From positions 1 to 10,878 of the forward strand of contig MHFU01000005.1 of assembly GCA_001804345.1 (NCBI GenBank): a stretch of 10,878 nucleotides of DNA, read 5' to 3'. Both the position numbers and the translations under genes were made by a program. Source of the stretch: Omnitrophica bacterium RIFOXYB12_FULL_50_7. Its GTDB lineage: Bacteria > Omnitrophota > Omnitrophia > Omnitrophales > Aquincolibacteriaceae. Under the pieces are notes generated by a model that was given only the letters and a program-made list of their open reading frames with translations, was not told the DNA's origin and made no database searches. Of the stretch, positions 1 to 5,372 are shown piece after piece (within the stretch, counting starts at the first letter, position 1; each line of letters opens with the position of its first letter).

Positions 1-176
1 AAGAATCCATCCAGCTCCAAAAGTGTTTTCTGCCCAAAAACCGGCATCTGGACCAAACTCTCAAAAACCTGAACCGTGGGAATTTCTGGCCGCTTGCGTT
101 TGTCTTCGACTGTCTCGCCCCATGTCATGGCTCCAAAATTCTCCTTGATATATTCGCGGAATTTTACGATATTCAT
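1..176 (-). CDS. 5' part of an unidentified gene, possibly a DDE-type transposase (runs off the window)
   Basis: Read on the minus strand, an ATG at 176-174 opens a frame of 58 codons with no stop before the window edge. The product begins MNIVKFREYIKENFG, followed by a charged stretch (ETVEDKRKRPEIPT, about residues 21-34) and then VFESLVQMPVFGQKTLLELD. A textbook Shine-Dalgarno sequence, AAGGAGG, lies 7 bases before the ATG, so the start is convincing. The pattern of a short basic N-terminus, a 'DxRxxPxIPT' segment and a 'GxxxLLELDxFL' helix reminds me of the N-termini of IS4-like transposases in environmental genomes, but the DDE catalytic part lies outside the window. The coding call is fairly safe; the family call is a guess. 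It is divergent from xerD. Confidence 0.6.
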   Translation of the reverse strand, partial: MNIVKFREYIKENFGAMTWGETVEDKRKRPEIPTVQVFESLVQMPVFGQKTLLELDGF

Positions 177-183
177 AACGAAG

Positions 184-190
184 CCTCCTT
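184..190 (-). promoter_or_regulatory. Strong Shine-Dalgarno site for the minus-strand edge gene
   Basis: On the minus strand this reads AAGGAGG, a full match to the anti-Shine-Dalgarno core, 7 bases before the ATG at 176. It is the best ribosome binding site in the window and the main reason to believe the edge frame is a real gene. Confidence 0.7.
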
Positions 191-224
191 TTCGAGAGGG
201 AGTAACTTCGCAGGCAGTGCCATG

Positions 225-360
225 GGCAAGGGGGTTGCGTTTTTCCGGCTCAAAGAGAAAAGAGAGAAACAAGGCGCAACCCCTTGCCTTATCCTATGTT
301 TCGGCTGCCAGAAGCGATAACTTCTGACGCCGCGAGCTGACTTTCTCTTTTCTCTCTTTG
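225..360. repeat. Divergent spacer with three inverted repeats
   Basis: This spacer lies between the minus-strand edge gene and xerD. Arms at 225-239 (GGCAAGGGGGTTGCG) and 275-288 (CGCAACCCCTTGCC) are complementary apart from one extra G. A purine-rich stretch at 251-270 is partly complementary to a pyrimidine-rich one at 341-360, sharing the core AGAGAAAAGAGA. Between them, 302-332 folds as a hairpin: CGGC/GCCG outside, CAGAAG/CTTCTG inside, six-base loop. Neither strand offers a convincing protein here. It could be the end of an insertion element belonging to the edge gene, a bidirectional terminator or a recombination site; the sequence does not decide. No clear promoter for xerD was found; TTGGAC at 417-422 followed by AATATG at 441-446 is a weak candidate. 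Confidence 0.5.
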
Positions 361-462
361 ATCGAACCCCGATCTATTTCAAAGAACCGTCACACTTGGG
401 GAAGCTCTGAAAAAATTTGGACGGCCTCTAGTATCTTGTCAATATGGCCGATAGGATGAGAG

Positions 463-1386
463 ATGAATACGGAACAGATTATTGCAGAGAAATCTAAGGA
501 CAAAAATCAGCTCCTCTTCGAGGAATTCCTGAATTATCTCTCTGTGGAAAAGGGACTGGCCCAGAATACACTCGACGCTTATCGGCAGGACCTGACGCGT
601 TATGACGCGTTTCTCAAAAAAGAAAAGGTCTCGGATTGGAACAAGGTCTCACGGACGCATATCCTGAAATTCCTGGATGCGGAAAGTAAACGCGGACTCG
701 AATCCTCCTCGATCGCGCGCGGGCTTGTCTCGGTTAAGCTTTTCCATCGTTTTCTTACCAAAGAGCGCTATGTCCCGACCGACATTACAAGCGTCCTTGA
801 ATCGCCGAAGCTTTGGAAAAAGCTGCCACACTTTTTGACCTCGCAGGAGATGGATTCTCTCCTTAAGATGCCGGACGTTAAAAAGCCAGGGGGGATACGC
901 GACCTGGCGCTTTTGGAGTGTTTTTATGCGACCGGGATGCGGGTTTCCGAGATCACAGAGATTCCGGTGGATCATGTGTATCTGGATAACAAGTTTATCA
1001 AGTGTCGCGGCAAGGGGGACAAGGAACGGCTCGTGCCACTCGGGGGTGTGGCCGTTGCAGCTTGCCGGGATTATTTGACCCGGGTCCGGCCAAAAATGAA
1101 ACCTAAGACGGACCATTTTTTCCTGGGCAGGAGTGGGGAAGGGCTGACACGGCAATTTGTGTGGCAGATGATCAAAAAATACGCGCGGCTTGCCGGTATT
1201 ACCAAGGCCATCACCCCTCATACGTTTCGCCATTCTTTCGCGACGCATCTTCTCGAGCGCGGTGCGGACCTGCGTGTGGTCCAGGAACTTTTGGGCCATG
1301 CCGATATTTCGACGACCCAGATCTATACGCACGTCTCCGGAAATCGTCTCAAATCCGTACACGCGAAATTTCACCCCAGAGGCTGA
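463..1386 (+). CDS. xerD: Tyrosine recombinase XerD-type
   Basis: A site-specific recombinase of 307 residues, the usual Xer length. It acts in the cytoplasm, normally with a XerC partner and FtsK, to resolve chromosome dimers at dif. The N-terminal SAM-like core-binding domain covers about residues 16-103 (LLFEEFLNYLSVEKGL, TLDAYRQDL); the catalytic domain follows. The complete active site is visible: R160 (ATGMRVSE), K184 (CRGKGDKER), H253 and R256 (TPHTFRHSFATHLL), H279 (LLGHADIST) and nucleophile Y288 (TQIYTHV). The C-terminus HAKFHPRG resembles that of XerD rather than XerC, though phage or transposon integrases can look similar. AGGATGAG just upstream of the ATG serves as ribosome binding site. 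No dif site was recognised. The stop codon lies within a hairpin. Confidence 0.93.
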   Translation: MNTEQIIAEKSKDKNQLLFEEFLNYLSVEKGLAQNTLDAYRQDLTRYDAFLKKEKVSDWNKVSRTHILKFLDAESKRGLESSSIARGLVSVKLFHRFLTKERYVPTDITSVLESPKLWKKLPHFLTSQEMDSLLKMPDVKKPGGIRDLALLECFYATGMRVSEITEIPVDHVYLDNKFIKCRGKGDKERLVPLGGVAVAACRDYLTRVRPKMKPKTDHFFLGRSGEGLTRQFVWQMIKKYARLAGITKAITPHTFRHSFATHLLERGADLRVVQELLGHADISTTQIYTHVSGNRLKSVHAKFHPRG

Positions 1387-1399
1387 GCGCCTCGGGGTG
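1372..1399 (+). terminator. Strong hairpin across the xerD stop codon
   Basis: CACCCC (1372-1377) plus GAGGC (1379-1383) pair with GCCTC (1389-1393) plus GGGGTG (1394-1399). This gives 11 base pairs with one bulged A and a five-base loop, TGAGC, that begins with the xerD stop codon TGA. The stem is very GC-rich, but no T-run follows, so it is not a classical intrinsic terminator. It may protect the 3' end, assist Rho-dependent ending, or be the edge of the repeat array that follows. Confidence 0.45.
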
Positions 1400-1519
1400 C
1401 GGGGAACGGCCAACGGGAAACGGGTAACGTCAACAGAGGGATCAAAAAAGTTTTAACGTTTCCCGTTCGGCGCTTAACGTTCCCCGCGCCGTTAGGCGCA
1501 CAACGTTTCCCGTTCCCCG
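1399..1519. repeat. Nested GC-rich inverted-repeat array
   Basis: GCGGGGAACG (1399-1408) pairs with CGTTCCCCGC (1478-1487), and inside it AACGGGAAACG (1412-1422) pairs with CGTTTCCCGTT (1457-1467). Next to this, GCGCC-GTTA-GGCGC (1486-1499) is a perfect five-pair tetraloop hairpin. A further copy of the pyrimidine-rich arm, CGTTTCCCGTTCCCCG, occupies 1504-1519 and could pair with the same purine-rich arm, so alternative folds are possible. It carries no gene. It looks like an interspersed REP/MITE-type element inserted between xerD and the next promoter; copy number elsewhere cannot be judged from one window. Confidence 0.6.
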
Positions 1520-1532
1520 TCTTTTACAATTA

Positions 1533-1541
1533 TGGTATACT
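1533..1541 (+). promoter_or_regulatory. Extended -10 promoter for the small exported protein
   Basis: TGGTATACT contains a TG one base before TATACT (1536-1541), the extended -10 arrangement that can work without a good -35. The expected start point near 1548 leaves a leader of only about 12 bases before the ATG, with the ribosome binding site AGAGGTGA close to the 5' end. No clear -35 lies 17 bases upstream, because that position falls in the repeat array. Confidence 0.45.
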
Positions 1542-1560
1542 CCCGCAAGAGGTGACTCCT

Positions 1561-1839
1561 ATGAAAAAACTCGTGGCAGTATCAATTTTGGGAATGTTGT
1601 TTCTCTCGATCGCGCTTCCGATTTCATGGGCGGTCGAAGATGAAGTGACAGGAATGGGAATGAGAGGGACCCCGGCGGAGTTTTCCGATATGGAAAAAAC
1701 TCTCAAGCAAGATCGTGCGGATATGCTTGAACGGCGCGTTGCGGATCTGGAGCAGGCGAACCGGTTCATGTCGGAACGCGTGAAAATGCTTGAGAAATCC
1801 GTGTATGACTTAAAGGACAAGGTTGATCGGCGTTTCTAA
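1561..1839 (+). CDS. Small exported coiled-coil protein, function unknown
   Basis: A protein of 92 residues. Residues 1-24 form a Sec signal peptide: MKK, a hydrophobic core (LVAVSILGMLFLSIALPIS) and a likely cleavage after SWA. There is no lipobox cysteine, so a periplasmic or secreted product is expected. A linker rich in Gly, Met and Asp/Glu follows (about 25-50). Residues 53-92 form a regular heptad repeat with d positions L56, L63, M70, L77, L84 and a positions V60, N67, V74, V81, V88, as in a parallel dimeric zipper. The ATG at 1561 is preferred over an in-frame GTG at 1552 because AGAGGTGA (1548-1555) is placed correctly for it and the resulting signal peptide is better. No homologous family was recognised. 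Confidence 0.72.
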   Translation: MKKLVAVSILGMLFLSIALPISWAVEDEVTGMGMRGTPAEFSDMEKTLKQDRADMLERRVADLEQANRFMSERVKMLEKSVYDLKDKVDRRF

Positions 1840-1864
1840 CAGCGGTCATTCCCCGTGTTTATAA

Positions 1865-1939
1865 GGCGCTATCGTCTAGCCTGATCTAGGACGCTGCCCT
1901 CTCAAGGCAGAAACACGGGTTTAAATCCCGTTAGCGCTA
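1865..1939 (+). tRNA. tRNA-Glu (anticodon CTC)
   Basis: A complete cloverleaf of 75 bases. The acceptor stem is GGCGCTA/TAGCGCT with a G1-U72 wobble, and the discriminator is A1939. The D arm is GTC/GAC around AGCCTGATCTA, the anticodon stem CTGCC/GGCAG with loop CTCTCAA (anticodon CTC, 1901-1903, reading GAG), and the T arm ACGGG/CCCGT with loop TTTAAAT. CCA is not encoded. The bases at positions 19 and 56, normally G and C, are A1884 and T1922 and could still pair. The Levitt pair G15-C48 is intact. The gene lies 25 bases after the coiled-coil gene and 45 bases before purB on the same strand; it may share a transcript with purB. Confidence 0.93.
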
Positions 1940-1984
1940 TGGTTTGACGCATTGATTGTGGGTCACAAGGAAGGCGGATACAAG

Positions 1985-3295
1985 ATGATCTCTCGTTACA
2001 CACGCCCGGAAATGGCGAAAGTCTGGACTGAAGAAAACAAGCTTCAAAAGTGGCTTGAGGTGGAACTGGCTGCGCTTGAGGGGCTTGCGCGATATGGCTA
2101 TATTCCCAAAGATGTTCCCGCCAAAGTTCGTGTTCGGGCGAAATTCGACGTAGAGCGTGTCCGAGAGATCGAAAAAGTCGTCAACCACGACGTCATTGCC
2201 TTTCTTACCAATGTTTCCGAGAACGTTGGCCCCGTAGGCCGCTACGTTCACTTTGGCCTGACTTCGTCGGATATTCTGGACACTGGGCTTTCTCTTCAGG
2301 TTCAGGAAGCTTCGGAGATTCTTATCCGCGAGTTAAAAAAACTCATCTCTCTTCTTGGCAAAAAAGCCAAAGAACATGCCACGACCCTTATGGTGGGGCG
2401 TTCGCACGGCGTGCATGCCGAACCCATCACGTTTGGGCTCAAGATGGCGCTCTTCCATGCTGCCTGCCAACGCGGTCTTGTGCGTCTTGAAGCCGCTAAA
2501 GAAAATCTCCGGTATGGAAAGATCTCGGGTGCGGTCGGGACTTTTGCAAATGTGGATCCCAGGGTCGAAGAATTTGTTTGCAAGAAGCTTGGGCTGAACC
2601 CGGCGCCGGTTTCAACGCAGGTCCTTCAGCGCGACCGTCACGCGGAATATCTCGCAGCGATCGCGATTGTCGGAGGGTCGCTCGAACAGCTTGCGACCGA
2701 GATCCGGGGTCTTCAGAAAACAGAAACCTTTGAAGTCCAGGAATTTTTCTCGAAAGGGCAGAAAGGTTCCTCGGCCATGCCTCACAAGCGGAACCCCATC
2801 ACCTGTGAACGCGTGGCGGGACTTTCGCGCATCCTTCGCGGGAACGCACTGGCGGGTTTTGAGAACATTGCGCTTTGGCACGAGAGGGATATTACTCATT
2901 CCTCTGTGGAGCGCGTTATCTTTCCCGACAGCACGATCCTTCTCGATTATATGCTGGGGCTCATGCAGAACGTGATTGAGAACCTCGTGGTCAATAAAGA
3001 CCGCATGCTCAAGAATCTGGAGTCAAGCCGCGGGATGGTGTTCTCGCAGAGCCTGCTTCTCAAGCTCGTGGAAAAAGGGCTGACGCGCGAGGAAGGCTAT
3101 AAGCTTGTGCAGGACGCCGCTAAGAAGCTTTGGGAAGATGAAAAACTTTATCTGGAGCAAGTAGTGTTAAAAGATGAGAGGATCTTAAAAGTTCTGGCGC
3201 CCCAAGAAATCCACGCGGTTTTTAGCTATGACAGGCATCTTAAGAATGTGCAGGTCATTCTGAAACGTGCGGGGATTCTCTCCTCCTCAAAATAA
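1985..3295 (+). CDS. purB: Adenylosuccinate lyase
   Basis: A cytoplasmic enzyme of 436 residues, typical of the family. It splits SAICAR to AICAR plus fumarate in IMP synthesis and adenylosuccinate to AMP plus fumarate. It belongs to the fumarase/aspartase superfamily and is normally a homotetramer. Visible motifs: TSSDILDT (93-100), GRSHGVHAEP (138-147, with catalytic-type H141), and the superfamily signature SSAMPHKRNP (262-271) carrying catalytic S263 on the mobile loop. The ATG at 1985 is chosen because AAGGAAGG (1967-1974) lies just ahead; an in-frame TTG at 1952 would add 11 unconserved residues and overlap the ribosome binding site. It is followed 12 bases later by purC. Confidence 0.96.
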   Translation: MISRYTRPEMAKVWTEENKLQKWLEVELAALEGLARYGYIPKDVPAKVRVRAKFDVERVREIEKVVNHDVIAFLTNVSENVGPVGRYVHFGLTSSDILDTGLSLQVQEASEILIRELKKLISLLGKKAKEHATTLMVGRSHGVHAEPITFGLKMALFHAACQRGLVRLEAAKENLRYGKISGAVGTFANVDPRVEEFVCKKLGLNPAPVSTQVLQRDRHAEYLAAIAIVGGSLEQLATEIRGLQKTETFEVQEFFSKGQKGSSAMPHKRNPITCERVAGLSRILRGNALAGFENIALWHERDITHSSVERVIFPDSTILLDYMLGLMQNVIENLVVNKDRMLKNLESSRGMVFSQSLLLKLVEKGLTREEGYKLVQDAAKKLWEDEKLYLEQVVLKDERILKVLAPQEIHAVFSYDRHLKNVQVILKRAGILSSSK

Positions 3296-3307
3296 GGAAG
3301 AATAATT

Positions 3308-4234
3308 ATGGTCAGTGATCTTGACAGAAGTGAAGCGATCCTTGAAACGCATTTGCCGCTCCCGCGTGTTGCGGTGGGGAAGGTGCGTGATATCTATGGC
3401 GTGGGGGCTGACAAGCTTTTGATCGTGACGACAGACCGGCTGAGCGCTTTTGATGTAGTGATGCCGGATCCCATCCCGATGAAAGGGAAAGTTCTCAATC
3501 AGATCACGCTGTTCTGGCTGGAGCATTTTAAGGACATCCTTCCGCAGCATTTGATCACCGCAGATGTGGATGCGATGGGTTTGCCGAAGGACGTGGTTGC
3601 TAACTTTCGTCACGAATTGACCGGACGTTCGGTGCTCGTGAAACGTGCTGAGCCGCTCGCGATTGAATGCGTGGTGCGGGGTTATATTACGGGCTCAGGA
3701 TGGAAGGATTATCTCAAAACGGGCAAAGTTTGCGGACACACGCTTTTGCCTGGAATGCAGCAATGCCAGAAATTCCAGGAGCCGATCTTTACTCCGTCCA
3801 CCAAGGCGAAGACAGGGCATGATATCAATATCGATTTTAGCGAAGCGATCCGGATCGTGGGAAAGGATATCGCCCAGCAGGCGAAGGAACTTTCTATCCT
3901 TCTTTACAAAAAAGGTCAGGAGTACGCGGCGTCGAAGGGGATCATTATCGCGGATACGAAATTCGAATTTGGAATTCATGATGGAAAGATGATGCTAATC
4001 GATGAGATTTTGACACCCGACAGTTCGCGGTTTTGGCCGGCCACTCTGTATGAGACCGGTCATGACCAGCCTAGCTTTGACAAACAGATCGTGCGGAACT
4101 ATCTCGAGACGCTCTCGTGGGACAAGCGTCCTCCCGGGCCGGAGCTTCCCAGCGACATCATCGAAAAGACCACCGAAGCTTATTGCGAAATTTTCAAACG
4201 GTTATCCGGGAAGAATATCCGGACGAACTTGTAA
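3308..4234 (+). CDS. purC: Phosphoribosylaminoimidazole-succinocarboxamide (SAICAR) synthase
   Basis: Joins aspartate to CAIR using ATP, making SAICAR, the substrate of the neighbouring PurB. Its 308 residues place it in the longer class, near 300 residues as in yeast Ade1, rather than the short class of about 240. Motifs: GKVRDIY (24-30, nucleotide loop), TTDRLSAFD (41-49), VVRGYITGSGWKDY (122-135), IADTKFEFG (214-222) and the family signature DEILTPDSSRFW (232-243). The C-terminal QPSFDKQIVRNYLE (254-267) is also typical. AAGGAAG (3294-3300) overlaps the purB stop and sits 7 bases before the ATG, so the two genes are probably translated from one message. Confidence 0.96.
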   Translation: MVSDLDRSEAILETHLPLPRVAVGKVRDIYGVGADKLLIVTTDRLSAFDVVMPDPIPMKGKVLNQITLFWLEHFKDILPQHLITADVDAMGLPKDVVANFRHELTGRSVLVKRAEPLAIECVVRGYITGSGWKDYLKTGKVCGHTLLPGMQQCQKFQEPIFTPSTKAKTGHDINIDFSEAIRIVGKDIAQQAKELSILLYKKGQEYAASKGIIIADTKFEFGIHDGKMMLIDEILTPDSSRFWPATLYETGHDQPSFDKQIVRNYLETLSWDKRPPGPELPSDIIEKTTEAYCEIFKRLSGKNIRTNL

Positions 4235-4419
4235 AATAGAAGCACGAATTTCAAAATAATTTTAAATGCTTGGAAATGGTAGCGACTACGAAGCCTGTAT
4301 CGGTAAAGGCAAACGGTCGTATTGATGTTTAAGATGCGGAAATCGTAACCGTAAGACGAAGTGGGCCTCGTTACAGTAACCCGACAACGAACCCAAAATG
4401 TGCGTTGCTCCGGTTATTT
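4235..4419 (+). other. Unexplained, possibly structured spacer after purC
   Basis: About 185 bases of the 339-base purC-purS gap, with no convincing gene. Several short complementary pairs occur: GTAG-CGA-CTAC near 4279-4290, GCCT/AGGC in the following 20 bases, ACGGT/ACCGT about 40 bases apart, GTTAC-A-GTAAC, and TCGTT/AACGA inside GGG...CCC between about 4362 and 4394. No T-run follows any of them and no purine, PRPP or ppGpp riboswitch core was recognised. A GTG at 4361 opens a frame that runs into purS, but the peptide it adds is mostly translated repeat. It could be an RNA leader, part of a mobile element or decayed sequence. Confidence 0.3.
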
Positions 4420-4508
4420 CCCCCTTTGGCAAAGGGGGACTGAGGGGGATTTAAAAATCTCCCTGCCTGCCGGCAGGCAGGCCCCGGCCCCTCTTTGGAA
4501 AAGAGGGG
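4420..4508. repeat. Composite palindromic repeat element (MITE/REP-like)
   Basis: Tandem palindromes: CCCCCTTT-GGC-AAAGGGGG (4420-4438); GGGGATTT pairing with AAATCTCC around 4445-4462; a perfect 20-base palindrome, CCTGCCTGCC plus its complement (4462-4481); and CCCCTCTTT-GGA-AAAGAGGGG (4488-4508). The first and last hairpins resemble inverted ends of one element. TTGCTC occurs on both sides (4405-4410 and 4513-4518) and may be a target duplication, although the right copy also forms an arm of ATTGCTC/GAGCAAT (4512-4537). It is non-coding; the translation SLPAGRQAPAPLWKRGG is an artefact. It lies in the leader of purS and could affect purS expression. Confidence 0.7.
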
Positions 4509-4573
4509 GGAATTGCTCTATTGAAAAACTGGAGCAATACACAAAATATTTAACAGGAAAGGGTTTTAAAGAT

Positions 4574-4831
4574 ATGCAATTTAAGGCACGTATCCATACC
4601 AGTTTAAAAAAATCGGTACTGGACCCGCAGGGGCAGACGACGCTTCACGCGCTCGTGTCCATGGGGTTCAAAGAGGCGAAGGGACTGAGGATCGGGAAGT
4701 ATTTCGAGCTGGAGCTTGAAGCAGAGACTCGTGCGAAGGCGGAAGAGTGTATTCACGTCATGTGCGACAAGCTGCTTCATAATCCTGTGATCGAAGAGTA
4801 TTCATTCGAAATTCAAGAAGTGTCTTCATAA
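4574..4831 (+). CDS. purS: FGAM synthase subunit PurS
   Basis: A small protein of 85 residues. PurS bridges PurL and PurQ in the multi-subunit FGAM synthase that converts FGAR, glutamine and ATP to FGAM, helping pass ammonia from PurQ to PurL. Family features: LDPQGQTTLHALVSMGF (16-32), LRIGKYFELEL (38-48), and MCDKLLHNPVIEEYSFEI (63-80). The ATG at 4574 matches the usual PurS length and start (MQFKARIHTSLKKSVLDPQG). A frame open from GTG 4361 would add 71 residues derived from spacer and repeat and should not be used. AGGAAAGG upstream is an acceptable, slightly distant ribosome binding site. It is separated from purQ and purL by three unrelated genes. Confidence 0.93.
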   Translation: MQFKARIHTSLKKSVLDPQGQTTLHALVSMGFKEAKGLRIGKYFELELEAETRAKAEECIHVMCDKLLHNPVIEEYSFEIQEVSS

Positions 4832-4843
4832 AATAGTGTTGAT

Positions 4844-5083
4844 ATGAGCCCGACAGTATTTCGTTATAAGAATTATGCTTTCTTCTTTTTCTCTCGCGAA
4901 GAAAAACGAATACATGTTCACGCCCGAAGCTCTGCCGGAGAAGCGAAGTTCTGGATGGAACCCCGGGTAGCATTGTGCCGTAATTACGGATTTTCCGCAA
5001 AAGAAGTGAAAGAATTGCAAAGGGTGATCGAGGGGCATCATGATGAAATTATTGCCGCGTGGAAGAAACATTTTAGAAGCTGA
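4844..5083 (+). CDS. DUF4160 family protein, possible toxin-antitoxin-like partner
   Basis: A 79-residue protein with the layout I associate with DUF4160: MSPTVFRYKNYAFFFFS (1-17), an RIHVHA motif (22-27), AKFWMEP (34-40), then helices with NYGFSAKEVKELQRVIEGHHDEIIAAW (47-73). Such proteins are commonly encoded next to a DUF2442 protein, as here, and the pair has been proposed to be toxin-antitoxin-like; the biochemical activity is not something I can state. It starts 12 bases after purS, with no good Shine-Dalgarno sequence (aatagtgttgat), suggesting read-through or coupling from purS. Its end overlaps the next gene by about 40 bases in a different frame. Nothing links it to purine chemistry. 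Confidence 0.8.
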   Translation: MSPTVFRYKNYAFFFFSREEKRIHVHARSSAGEAKFWMEPRVALCRNYGFSAKEVKELQRVIEGHHDEIIAAWKKHFRS

Positions 5084-5372
5084 AATTCAGGGTGTCTCCA
5101 ACCATGGGGTCTGGCTTTATGCCGGCGGCGAGGAATACTTTTTGCCGTATAAAGCTTACCCCTGGTTTCTTAAGGCTACCGTTCGGCAGATTTATAACGT
5201 CGAGTTCCTTTTTGGGCGCCATCTCCGGTGGCCGGATTTAGACGTTGATTTAGAGTTGGATGCGCTTAAGCATCCCGAAAACTATCCCTTAATTTATAGC
5301 GGCAGTAGCCGGTGCGACGTGGGCGCTTGTGTTCGCGAGAAGAATACCAAGAAGTACGGAAAGAAAAAATGA
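5043..5372 (+). CDS. DUF2442 family protein, partner of the DUF4160 gene
   Basis: A 109-residue protein. The first 85 residues match the DUF2442 pattern: ILEAEIQGVSNHGVWLYAGG (10-29), EEYFLPYKAYPWFLKATV (30-47), and the conserved end LRWPDLDVDLELDALKHPE (61-79) then NYPLIY. A basic, cysteine-containing tail (about 86-109) looks added. GAGGGG (5030-5035) serves two adjacent ATGs, 5040 and 5043; 5043 has better spacing, and the choice changes one Met only. The start lies inside the DUF4160 gene, so the two are probably translationally coupled. The stop overlaps the next gene's ATG (ATGA). Role unknown; known for its pairing with DUF4160. Confidence 0.8.
   Translation: MKLLPRGRNILEAEIQGVSNHGVWLYAGGEEYFLPYKAYPWFLKATVRQIYNVEFLFGRHLRWPDLDVDLELDALKHPENYPLIYSGSSRCDVGACVREKNTKKYGKKK

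Noticed and set aside
463..1386. Phage or transposon integrase instead of a housekeeping Xer protein
   Set aside because: The length, the C-terminal KFHPRG and the lack of phage genes favour XerD, although the nearby repeats and possible transposase leave a small doubt.
649..1413. A 254-codon minus-strand frame opposite xerD
   Set aside because: It lies opposite a complete XerD with all active-site residues, and its translation has no family-like pattern.
1952..1984. Earlier TTG start for PurB at 1952
   Set aside because: It would place the AAGGAAGG ribosome binding site inside the gene and add 11 residues not expected for the family.
4361..4573. An N-terminal extension of PurS from GTG 4361
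   Set aside because: The added residues come from the spacer and translated palindromes; PurS proteins are about 80-85 residues and begin where ATG 4574 places the start.
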